From assembly GCA_023230175.1 (NCBI GenBank), contig JALNXV010000047.1, forward strand, positions 1 to 14,285: a stretch of DNA of 14,285 nt, given 5' to 3'. This DNA is from Candidatus Cloacimonadota bacterium (GTDB lineage Bacteria; Cloacimonadota; Cloacimonadia; Cloacimonadales; WRIO01). Below are positions 1 to 6,821 of the stretch, in pieces; position 1 is the stretch's first letter; every line of letters starts with the position of its first letter. The notes beneath the pieces were generated by a model. It had not been told where the DNA came from and did not search any database. It worked only from the letters and a program-made list of their open reading frames with translations. The position numbers and the translations under genes were made by a program.

Positions 1-44
1 TAATGATTTTAATGGATTTGAGTCTCTAATTACGAATATCGTAG

Positions 45-63
45 CTCGACCATCTTGGTCGAG
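45..63. repeat. Short hairpin repeat, 8-bp perfect stem
   Basis: CTCGACCA (45-52) and TGGTCGAG (56-63) are perfect reverse complements around a three-base loop TCT. A degenerate relative lies at 98-114 (ending CCTGGTCGAG). A smaller inverted repeat, GAGC/GCTC, sits between them at 76-88. The same architecture, a stem around a GGA/AGA-like core, recurs in the other repeats of the window. Confidence 0.8.
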
Positions 64-96
64 AATATTATAATCGAGCCGGAAGCTCAATGTACG

Positions 97-115
97 TTGA
101 TCATCCTGGTCGAGT
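97..115. repeat. Degenerate copy of the 45-63 hairpin
   Basis: The sequence TTGATCA-TCC-TGGTCGAG is similar to the hairpin at 45-63. Read as + strand RNA, most of the stem still pairs if two G-U wobbles are allowed. The right arm TGGTCGAG is identical to that of the first copy. It is probably a diverged member of the same repeat family. Confidence 0.55.
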
Positions 116-150
116 AGGCGAGAAGGCGAGAAGGGACTTGGAGGCAAAGA

Positions 151-174
151 GTTCTATAAGCTCCCGGCTTGTAG
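151..174 (+). repeat. Repeat unit A, left copy (hairpin)
   Basis: CTATAAGC (154-161) pairs with GCTTGTAG (167-174), with one G-U wobble. The 24-base unit matches the reverse complement of 13097-13120 at 21 of 24 positions, and all three differences are transitions. It lies six bases before repeat unit B (181-207), in the same A-then-B order as the inverted pair at the right end of the window. Confidence 0.75.
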
Positions 175-180
175 CATAAA

Positions 181-207
181 GAGTGCAAGCAAGGATGCTC
201 GCACAAC
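181..207 (+). repeat. Repeat unit B, left copy (hairpin)
   Basis: GTGCAAGCA (183-191) and TGCTCGCAC (196-204) form a 9-bp stem with a four-base loop AGGA. The single imperfect pair is A/C on this strand and a G-T wobble on the other. The 27-base unit matches the reverse complement of 13033-13059 at 26 of 27 positions. The near identity of two copies about 12.8 kb apart shows a dispersed repeat and not a chance hairpin. Confidence 0.85.
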
Positions 208-222
208 ATTTCAACCGTTTTC

Positions 223-253
223 GACTCACATTCGCTTCGCTTCGTTGTAAGTC
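223..253. repeat. Hairpin with TTCGC tandem units in the loop
   Basis: GACTCACA (223-230) and TGTAAGTC (246-253) are reverse complements with one mismatch, which is a G-U wobble in minus-strand RNA. The loop carries a TTCGC/TTCGC/TTCG tandem run. It closes the left repeat cluster. It could be a structured RNA element or another diverged dispersed repeat; no function is visible. Confidence 0.5.
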
Positions 254-392
254 AAGTTCGGCTGTATTATTAAGTAGATATCAATAATAAAAATATAAGA
301 TTAAATTTGGTTAAAAGCAAGTACTTGTTTTTTCTTAGTAGATTAAGGCTTGGTAATTTAATCTAAGATCTGAGATTACAAAAAATAAATTC

Positions 393-422
393 TTGACAAT
401 AATAAATAGTTTGAATTATAAG
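393..422 (+). promoter_or_regulatory. Candidate sigma70-type promoter for csp-ygiQ
   Basis: A perfect -35 hexamer TTGACA (393-398) is followed after 18 bases by TATAAG (417-422), five of six matches to the -10 consensus. It faces the cold-shock gene and would give a leader of about 57 bases. A leader hairpin (TTTAGT 448-453 with ACTAAA 466-471) ends three bases before the Shine-Dalgarno sequence. Confidence 0.6.
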
Positions 423-473
423 TAATTATGAAATAAAGTGTAGATTGTTTAGTTTTATAAAAAAGACTAAATA

Positions 474-480
474 GAAAGGG
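474..480 (+). promoter_or_regulatory. Ribosome binding site deciding the csp start
   Basis: GAAAGGG at 474-480 abuts the first ATG (481) but lies six bases from the second ATG (487), the usual distance. This favours 487 as the true start. Confidence 0.65.
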
Positions 481-486
481 ATGCCT

Positions 487-699
487 ATGAAGGGGAAAGT
501 TAAATGGTTTAATTCTAATAAAGGTTATGGCTTTATTGTTACAGAAGACAATAAAGAATTTTTTGCTCATTGGAAATCAATAGTATCGAAAACACCAAAT
601 GAATTAAAAGTGTTAGAACAGAATGAAAAAGTTGAATTTGATTTGTTGGAAACACAAAAAGGGGTTCAAGCAATAAACATTATTAAGCTTAATGTATAA
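487..699 (+). CDS. csp: Cold-shock-domain protein (CspA family)
   Basis: This is a 70-residue single cold-shock domain, a five-stranded OB fold that binds single-stranded RNA or DNA and typically acts as an RNA chaperone in the cytoplasm. The N-terminal KGKVKWFN (2-9) and the RNP1 motif KGYGFI (12-17) are clear. RNP2 is unusual: the classical FVHFSAI appears as FFAHWKSI (25-32), so one nucleic-acid-binding aromatic is a tryptophan and the preceding residues differ. The rest (VLEQNEKVEFDL then KGVQAINI) fits the usual C-terminal strands, and the length is normal. An ATG at 481 would add two residues; I chose 487 from the spacing of the Shine-Dalgarno sequence and because family members start Met-x-Gly-x-Val-Lys. 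ygiQ starts seven bases after the stop, so the two are probably co-transcribed. Confidence 0.92.
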   Translation: MKGKVKWFNSNKGYGFIVTEDNKEFFAHWKSIVSKTPNELKVLEQNEKVEFDLLETQKGVQAINIIKLNV

Positions 700-706
700 C
701 TAAAAA

Positions 707-2449
707 ATGAAAACAAATTATATTCCGTTGACACAGCAGGAAGTTCAAGACAACGGTTGGGAAAGTCTTGACGTGATATTAGTATCGGGTGATGCCTATG
801 TGGATCATCCTTCTTTTGCGGCTGCAATAATTGGTAGATATTTAATAAGTCAGGGTTATCGAGTTGGAATTATAGATCAACCTGTAACCGACGATGATTA
901 TCAAAGGCTTGGTAAGCCTAATTTATTTTTTGGTATAAGCTCCGGAAATATGGATTCGATGGTTAATCATTATACTGCACAGAGGAAAATAAGGTCAGAA
1001 GATGCTTATTCTCCTAATGGGCAAACAGGTTTGAGACCGGATAGAGCTATTTTGGTTTATACTCAGAAAGTTAAGCAATTTTTTAAGGATGTACCTGTTG
1101 TAATAGGCGGTGTAGAAGCCTCAATGCGTAGGATACCTCATTATGATTATTGGTCTGATAAAATTAGGAATTCAATTTTGTTTGATTCAAAAGCAAATAT
1201 CTTGGTTTACGGTAATGGAGAGCGTCAGATTTTGGAAATTGCTCAAGCTATTCAAACAAATAAATCTTTACAAAATATAAAAGGTACTTGTATAATCAGT
1301 AATGAACAACCTGAAGGAACAGAATTAATCAGTTCATATCAAGATATAAAAGATAAACAATTATTTTGGGAGATGACAAAAATATTTACTGAATCTTTTA
1401 ATACTAAAACATTATATTATAGATTCCAAGATAGATATTTTGTACATAATATACCGGCTGAACCATTTACAACACAAGAGATTGACTTTATTTATTCATT
1501 ACCTTTCAGTAGAGATGTTCATCCTAAATATAAAGGTAAAAGGATAAAAGCCTTTGAACAGATAAAGTTTTCTATCTTATCTCATCGTGGTTGTTATGGT
1601 GGGTGTAGCTTTTGCACAATTGGTTTTCATCAAGGGAAAACAATACAATCTCGTAGTAAAGATTCTATAATAAGTGAAATAAATAAGATTTCAACTATGA
1701 AATATTTTCGTAAGACTATTACAGATATTTCAGGAGCAAGTGCAAATATGTATGGTACGTTTTGTAAAGCTAATATATCTGAAACTTGCAGTAGGATAAG
1801 TTGTTTATATCCTGAGATTTGTAATAATTTAGTTGTAAATGAAAAACCTTATATTTCTGTTTTAAAAGCAGCGAGATTATCTAAGAAAGTTAATAATGTA
1901 TTTATTTCTTCCGGTGTACGTTTTGATTTAGCTCTTAAACAACAGGAATTTATTCAGGATTTGGCTGTTTTCCATACTTCAGGATTACTGAAACTTGCTC
2001 CTGAACATATATCCGAAAATGTTTTAACGAAAATGTTTAAACCTTCTATAAAAAAATATCTTGAATTTGCAGGTATATATGCAGATATTTGCAAGAAAAT
2101 AGAAAAGAAACAATATATTATTCCTTATTTAATAGTTGGATTTCCGGGTACTAGTCTTGACGATGCCTTAGATTTGGCGATTTTTTTAAAACAACATAAT
2201 CTTCAAGTGGAACAGATACAAGAATTTACACCAACTCCTATGACAATAGCTACAATGATGTACTATACAGGAATGGATTATGAGGATTCTCAAAAAAGGA
2301 TATTTGTCCCAAAGGGAAGAGAGATAAGGTTACAAAAAGCTTTGGCTCAATGGTTTATAAAATCAAATAAAAAATTGGTTTTTGAGGCTTTGAAGGCTGT
2401 CAATAAATTGGATTATATGAATTTTTTTTATAGAAAAGAAAAAACTTGA
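707..2449 (+). CDS. ygiQ: YgiQ-family radical SAM protein
   Basis: The 580-residue product belongs to the YgiQ family, radical S-adenosylmethionine enzymes with no established reaction. The radical-SAM cluster motif CYGGCSFC gives cysteines at 296, 300 and 303. The N-terminal half resembles the family's cobalamin-binding-like domain, including the conserved stretch GGVEASMRR (134-142). After the cluster come DISGASANMYG (340-350) and a characteristic extra cysteine group (353, 361, 366, 372), then LAPEHIS (430-436) and the conserved EFTPTPMT (506-513). E. coli YgiQ is longer because of a C-terminal extension; 580 residues is normal for the short type. No good Shine-Dalgarno sequence precedes the ATG, so translation may be coupled to csp, seven bases upstream. 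A promoter for the next operon overlaps the stop codon. Family assignment is firm; function is unknown. Confidence 0.93.
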   Translation: MKTNYIPLTQQEVQDNGWESLDVILVSGDAYVDHPSFAAAIIGRYLISQGYRVGIIDQPVTDDDYQRLGKPNLFFGISSGNMDSMVNHYTAQRKIRSEDAYSPNGQTGLRPDRAILVYTQKVKQFFKDVPVVIGGVEASMRRIPHYDYWSDKIRNSILFDSKANILVYGNGERQILEIAQAIQTNKSLQNIKGTCIISNEQPEGTELISSYQDIKDKQLFWEMTKIFTESFNTKTLYYRFQDRYFVHNIPAEPFTTQEIDFIYSLPFSRDVHPKYKGKRIKAFEQIKFSILSHRGCYGGCSFCTIGFHQGKTIQSRSKDSIISEINKISTMKYFRKTITDISGASANMYGTFCKANISETCSRISCLYPEICNNLVVNEKPYISVLKAARLSKKVNNVFISSGVRFDLALKQQEFIQDLAVFHTSGLLKLAPEHISENVLTKMFKPSIKKYLEFAGIYADICKKIEKKQYIIPYLIVGFPGTSLDDALDLAIFLKQHNLQVEQIQEFTPTPMTIATMMYYTGMDYEDSQKRIFVPKGREIRLQKALAQWFIKSNKKLVFEALKAVNKLDYMNFFYRKEKT

Positions 2450-2474
2450 CTAAGGTTTTAATTAAAGATATTAT
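2446..2474 (+). promoter_or_regulatory. Candidate promoter of the Sia-like operon
   Basis: TTGACT (2446-2451) and TATTAT (2469-2474) are separated by 17 bases, each one mismatch from the sigma70 consensus. The -35 overlaps the ygiQ stop codon (2447-2449). A good Shine-Dalgarno sequence, GAGG (2499-2502), follows five bases before the start at 2508. A second TATAAT at 2477-2482 has no matching -35. Confidence 0.6.
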
Positions 2475-2507
2475 TATATAATAAATTAATATAAAAACGA
2501 GGTAGCT

Positions 2508-5500
2508 ATGAGACGGGTTTTAATTACGGGTTTTATCTTAGCGATTTTTATGGTAGGTTTGTATTCTCAATCTTTACCGATAAAGAATTACACCACACAG
2601 GATGGACTATTACAAAATCAAGTTATGTCGATACTGCAAGACTCTAAAGGATTTATTTGGTTTAGAACTCAAGCTGGTTTATCGAAATTTGACGGGTATG
2701 ATTTTACAAATTTAAATATTAATTCCGGTCTTCCGTCTAATCAAGTTAATAATTTTTTTGAGAATGAAGGTGTTTTTTATTTATTGGGAGATGATTTTGT
2801 TTCGATAGTAAAGAATGATAAGGTAATTAAAAATTTTGATAAAGAGTATTTTTCATTAAAGTTTAGTGATGAGGTTGCCAGAGTAAGCACTTACTATGAT
2901 ACAGTTGATGCTTATATTTATGCATTTTCAAATACTGCGATATATGTGTTAGATATAAAAGAAACAGATTTTGTTAAAGGATATGAAGATATTAACTTAC
3001 CTGAACAATTTACTGAGAATACAGTAATTTCAATTGTTAAAGAAGATTTACTGTATTTAAGTATGCAAAAGGATGGATATTTTATAGATTTAAAGGATAA
3101 AAAAGTTGTACCGGTTTTAAGTAAATTAAATCTTCCTATCAATCAAACAGTTTTAACTCAAATAATTACCTTAGATGAGAGCAAAAAACATTATTTGCAT
3201 CATTATGTTAACAACCAAAGTCATCAATATATTTATACAATTTTTAATATAGATGACTTTAGTTTTAAGAGATTATACGAATCTAAAAGCTTGACCCTGA
3301 TTAATGAGAAAAAAGATGATGGATTTTATAATGCCGTTAACGATAAAAATGAATATCTTGTATTAGATGAAAAAGGGCAAGTTTTAGCTTTAGATTTTGA
3401 TAATCAAAAAGTTAATAAAACTGAGATGAAGGTATTTTCCCCTGATATCGATTTGAGTAAAGTTAATGATACTTTTCTTATGAAAGATAAATTATTTGTT
3501 TTGACAAGAAACGGTTTGGTTGAATATGGCCTAACAGATAAAGTAACTCATTTTTATTCTGTACAAAATGGGTTTAGCTCTATAAATTTACAAAAAATGT
3601 TTATCGATCGTGAAGCAAATATATGGGTGGGCACTAATGGTTCAGGTGTCGATATGATTGTGACTTCAAATGTTACTAACTATACGGATAAAAATGGATT
3701 GAGTAATTCAGGAACAACTAATACCGTTGTTGGAGATGATGGCTCAATTTGGGTTACGACCGATTATGGATTGTCCAGGATTATGCCTGATGGTGAAGTA
3801 AAAGTCTATAATAAAAAAGATGGTTTACAAAATCTTGATTGTTGGGGCTTAGGGAAAGATATTAATGGAAATATCTGGATAGGTACAATAGGTGGAGGGA
3901 TTTATCTTTATAAAGACGGAAAAATTAAGAATATGTTTCCGGAAGACGTTGTAAAATTTAATAATTATACTATAGGCTTTTTTATGGATAGCGAAGGAAA
4001 TATTTGGATACCAGCGATTTATGGCTTTTTGAAGTATGATAAAAATTATAAATATGAATATTTCCCTTTTGAAGCCTTTACCATAATTTATACAATTTTT
4101 GAAGATAAAGATGGAAACCTTTGGACAGCAGGAGGTAAAAAGTCAATAGATATTTATAATAAAAAAGGTAAAATTATTAAATCATATCCTATAGATGATG
4201 ATGTTTTTCATTCATCTGTCGTTTCTATGGAACAGATTTCAGAAAATATTTTATGGATTAGTACTTACGGAGAGGGCTTAATAGAATTTAATATAAAAGA
4301 AAATAGCTTTAAAAAGATATTTGAAAAAGACCTTAAAGGATCTGAGTTAATTAAGGCATCAACTAAAGATAAATTAGGAAATATCTGGCTGGGAACTATC
4401 AATGGCGTGTTTAAGATTAATAAAACAAACCTTGTTACACGTTTTTCTCAGGAAGATGGTTTGATTGGTAATGATATTAGAACTTCCGGAGCTTATTGCG
4501 ATGAACAAGGAATTTTATGGTTTAACTCGACCTTTGGTTTGATTAGAATCAATCCTTATGAAGAGTACTTAGATCATAAAGCACCAATAGTTTATGTAAC
4601 TGAATTTTCAACTAAAAAACCGGTTGATATTGAAAAACAAAATTTTGTTTTTAAATATAATGATAATTCTGCGAATTTTAAGTTTGTCGGAGTTGAGTTT
4701 AGGAATCCAAATAGAGTCTTATACCAATATTTTTTAGTTGGATTTGATCCCGGTTGGTCAAACTTTACCACTGAAAGAAACGTTAGATATACTAACCTAA
4801 ATCCGGGTGTTTATAGGTTTATGGTTAGAGCAAAAGATAATGCCGGTAATATGAGCGAAGCTTATACGCTAAGCTTTAGAATCTTAGCCCCTTTTTGGAA
4901 AACCTTATGGTTTAGACTTATAATAGTATTTTTGCTCGCAATTATCGTTTATTTATTTATTCATTGGCGTATTAATGTCTTAAGCAGAAAAAATCAAGAG
5001 CTTGAAGAAGAAGTAAAAGAACGAACAAAGGAATTACAAGAAAAAACTGATCAACTTATCTCAAGTATTCGTTATGCAAAAAGAATTCAAACTGCTATTT
5101 TACCTCAAGAGTCATTCTTAAAAGAGCATTTTCCTGAAACTTTTATATTATACAAACCACGAGATATTATTGCCGGTGATTATTACTGGTTTACTGAAGT
5201 ACATGGTTATACTTTTTTGGCTGTTGCTGATTGTACAGGACATGGAGTGCCGGGAGCATTACTTTCTATTGTAGGCAATATGCTTCTTAATGAAATTATT
5301 AATAAATATGATGTGTACGAGCCATCTACTATTTTAGAATATTTACATGAAAGCGTAAGAACCGTCCTGTGTCAAAATGAAGAAGATAGCCATTCTAATG
5401 ACGGAATGGAAGTTTCTTTATGCAGATTTAATAAAGAATATACTGAATTAGTTTATTCAGGTGCTAATAGACCTTTGTATTTTGTTAGAAATCATAGACT

Positions 5501-5819
5501 TCAACAAGTCAATGGCGATAGAAAAGGTATTGGCGGTAAACAAAGAGAAGATAAACGGATATTCACTTCTCAAGTAATCACTTTAGAACAAAACGATATG
5601 CTTTATCTTACTACTGACGGTTACGTAGATCAAGCAAACCCTCAAGATAAAAAGTTTGGCTCCAGACGATTAAAGCATTTATTGCAATATGTGTCAGATA
5701 AAGACTCAACAGAACAATTAAAAATTTTACTGGACAATTTTAATACCCATTCAGAAAATGAACCACAAAGAGATGATGTTACCATAATTGGTGTCAGAAT
5801 TGAAATAAAAGGGAGTTAA
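2508..5819 (+). CDS. Membrane sensor: beta-propeller, Y_Y_Y domain and SpoIIE/PP2C phosphatase (SiaA-like)
   Basis: A 1103-residue one-pass sensor phosphatase. Residues 1-21 are a signal peptide or signal anchor. About 22-690 are two-component-regulator-propeller repeats, seen as recurring units such as DREANIWVGTNGSGV, DINGNIWIGTIGGGI and DKLGNIWLGTINGVF. About 710-785 is a Y_Y_Y domain (YFLVGFDPGWSNFT, then NPGVYRFMVRAKDNAG). A transmembrane helix (about 799-822) and a short charged coiled coil (825-850) lead to a cytoplasmic SpoIIE-type serine/threonine phosphatase, about 852-1100. Likely metal-binding acidic residues are D891 in GDYYW, D908 in DCTGHG, D1037 in TTDGYVD and D1089/D1090 in RDDVT, so it looks active. 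The next gene starts four bases downstream and is a SiaB-type kinase, followed by SiaC; the natural role is therefore the phosphatase of a partner switch. P. aeruginosa SiaA has a different sensory region. The ligand is unknown. Confidence 0.9.
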   Translation: MRRVLITGFILAIFMVGLYSQSLPIKNYTTQDGLLQNQVMSILQDSKGFIWFRTQAGLSKFDGYDFTNLNINSGLPSNQVNNFFENEGVFYLLGDDFVSIVKNDKVIKNFDKEYFSLKFSDEVARVSTYYDTVDAYIYAFSNTAIYVLDIKETDFVKGYEDINLPEQFTENTVISIVKEDLLYLSMQKDGYFIDLKDKKVVPVLSKLNLPINQTVLTQIITLDESKKHYLHHYVNNQSHQYIYTIFNIDDFSFKRLYESKSLTLINEKKDDGFYNAVNDKNEYLVLDEKGQVLALDFDNQKVNKTEMKVFSPDIDLSKVNDTFLMKDKLFVLTRNGLVEYGLTDKVTHFYSVQNGFSSINLQKMFIDREANIWVGTNGSGVDMIVTSNVTNYTDKNGLSNSGTTNTVVGDDGSIWVTTDYGLSRIMPDGEVKVYNKKDGLQNLDCWGLGKDINGNIWIGTIGGGIYLYKDGKIKNMFPEDVVKFNNYTIGFFMDSEGNIWIPAIYGFLKYDKNYKYEYFPFEAFTIIYTIFEDKDGNLWTAGGKKSIDIYNKKGKIIKSYPIDDDVFHSSVVSMEQISENILWISTYGEGLIEFNIKENSFKKIFEKDLKGSELIKASTKDKLGNIWLGTINGVFKINKTNLVTRFSQEDGLIGNDIRTSGAYCDEQGILWFNSTFGLIRINPYEEYLDHKAPIVYVTEFSTKKPVDIEKQNFVFKYNDNSANFKFVGVEFRNPNRVLYQYFLVGFDPGWSNFTTERNVRYTNLNPGVYRFMVRAKDNAGNMSEAYTLSFRILAPFWKTLWFRLIIVFLLAIIVYLFIHWRINVLSRKNQELEEEVKERTKELQEKTDQLISSIRYAKRIQTAILPQESFLKEHFPETFILYKPRDIIAGDYYWFTEVHGYTFLAVADCTGHGVPGALLSIVGNMLLNEIINKYDVYEPSTILEYLHESVRTVLCQNEEDSHSNDGMEVSLCRFNKEYTELVYSGANRPLYFVRNHRLQQVNGDRKGIGGKQREDKRIFTSQVITLEQNDMLYLTTDGYVDQANPQDKKFGSRRLKHLLQYVSDKDSTEQLKILLDNFNTHSENEPQRDDVTIIGVRIEIKGS

Positions 5820-5823
5820 CTAA

Positions 5824-6423
5824 ATGTCAGAAAGTAGCTTAATAAATGGAAACGGAAAGACAGATTTTGTTATGACAGATTCTGATTTATTTGATTTATA
5901 TTCAAGTGGAGGCCTTGAAAAGACAATTTTGATGTTTAAGGGGATTTTGACGCAAGATATTCTTGTAATGTTAGCAGAGATGTTGACTAATAATCTATCT
6001 ACTGACCCTCGTCAAAAGACAACTAAAAAAATGTTTTCTATTTTTGTAGAACTTGCTCAAAATATTCACAGATATTCTTATGAAAAGATTACTGTTAATG
6101 ATAAACTTGTTGGTGCCGGTATAGTTCTGGTTAATGAATTTGAATCTTATTATTCTTTAATATCCGGTAACGTGATTGAACATAAAGTCTATCTCAATTT
6201 AAAAAAGAATATAGATTATTTAAACTCACTCGATGGGGATCAACTTAAGCAATTACGCAAAGATAAATTAAAACAAAAGCGTGAAGAAAATGAAAAAGGT
6301 GCAGGTGTTGGCTTGATTGATATTAAACGTAAAGCTACTTCAAATATTATACTCAATGTTAAGAAATTAGAAAACAATATGTCTTTTGTTAGTTTCTTTA
6401 TAAAATTGGATAAGGAGTACTAA
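5824..6423 (+). CDS. siaB: SiaB-family protein kinase (DUF6272, GHKL-like ATPase fold)
   Basis: The 199-residue cytoplasmic protein resembles SiaB-type kinases, which phosphorylate the switch protein SiaC using a GHKL/HATPase-like fold related to anti-sigma kinases. The N box is FVELAQNIHRYS (74-85, with E76 and N80), and a glycine-rich lid GAGVGLIDIKRKA lies at 159-171. YYSLISGN (109-116) is also typical of the family. There is no membrane segment. The start has GGGAG (5811-5815) eight bases upstream, four bases after the phosphatase stop. The stop codon overlaps the next start by one base (TAATG), indicating translational coupling and fixed stoichiometry with SiaC. The family call rests on motifs and on the gene order phosphatase-kinase-DUF1987; kinase activity is inferred. 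Confidence 0.82.
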   Translation: MSESSLINGNGKTDFVMTDSDLFDLYSSGGLEKTILMFKGILTQDILVMLAEMLTNNLSTDPRQKTTKKMFSIFVELAQNIHRYSYEKITVNDKLVGAGIVLVNEFESYYSLISGNVIEHKVYLNLKKNIDYLNSLDGDQLKQLRKDKLKQKREENEKGAGVGLIDIKRKATSNIILNVKKLENNMSFVSFFIKLDKEY

Positions 6424-6809
6424 TGGAAAATCTATTATTAGAAAGAAGCAAGTTTACAATGTCTGTTGACTTTAATGCTGAAACCGGCGTACTCTCACTT
6501 GTAGGTAATTCTTACCCGGAAGATGCTATAAGTTTTTTTGAACCACTTAATAAATGGATGGAAAAATATATAGAAGAAACTAAAGGTGATATAATTTTTA
6601 ATGTCAAATTAAATTACTTAAATAGTAGCTCATCTAAATGTTTTATGGATATGTTTGATATTCTTGAAGATTATGTTGAAGATGGCGGGAAAGTTAAGGT
6701 TAATTGGTATTACTTTGAAAATGATGATGAAGTAATGGAAGCCGGAGAAGAATTGTTGGAAGATTTATCTTTGGATTATGAACTTATAGAATATTCTGAG
6801 GAAGAATAA
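6423..6809 (+). CDS. siaC: SiaC-family switch protein (DUF1987)
   Basis: This 128-residue acidic protein fits the DUF1987/SiaC family. It includes the N-terminal pattern DFNAETGVLSLVGNSYPEDA (16-35) followed by FFEPLNKWMEKYI, and the central motif NYLNSSSSK (64-72). In P. aeruginosa SiaC the residue phosphorylated by SiaB is Thr68; here the corresponding loop is a run of four serines, 68-71, so a serine is the probable phosphosite. The C terminus (from about 99) is strongly acidic. An excellent Shine-Dalgarno sequence, AAGGAG (6412-6417), lies five bases from the ATG, and the start overlaps the siaB stop. In known systems unphosphorylated SiaC binds and activates the diguanylate cyclase SiaD; no such cyclase is encoded in this window. 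Confidence 0.83.
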   Translation: MENLLLERSKFTMSVDFNAETGVLSLVGNSYPEDAISFFEPLNKWMEKYIEETKGDIIFNVKLNYLNSSSSKCFMDMFDILEDYVEDGGKVKVNWYYFENDDEVMEAGEELLEDLSLDYELIEYSEEE

Positions 6810-6821
6810 TCTCGAGGTTTT

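Larger units (their letters stand above)
1..392. other. Gene-free region with hairpin-repeat cluster
   Basis: I find no convincing coding region here. Bases 45 to 253 contain at least five short inverted repeats, listed separately, and look more GC-rich than the surrounding genes. Bases 117-132 are two tandem copies of GGCGAGAA, and 231-244 is a run of TTCGC-type tandem units. Bases 254-392 are plain AT-rich sequence apart from an 8-bp inverted repeat (339-346 TAGATTAA with 358-365 TTAATCTA, 11-base loop) of unknown role. The first 40 bases may be the tail of another repeat unit or of an upstream gene; I cannot tell. Confidence 0.7.

Noticed and set aside
45..253. CRISPR array
   Set aside because: The repeats differ in sequence, are palindromic, vary in spacing and have no uniform spacers or cas genes nearby.
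376..570. Minus-strand open frame opposite the start of csp
   Set aside because: It overlaps the csp gene and its promoter, is low-complexity and shows no domain or ribosome binding site.
2441..2458. Possible terminator after ygiQ (AAAACTT paired with AAGGTTTT)
   Set aside because: The stem is short, bulged and almost all A-T, and it overlaps the stop codon and the better-supported promoter.
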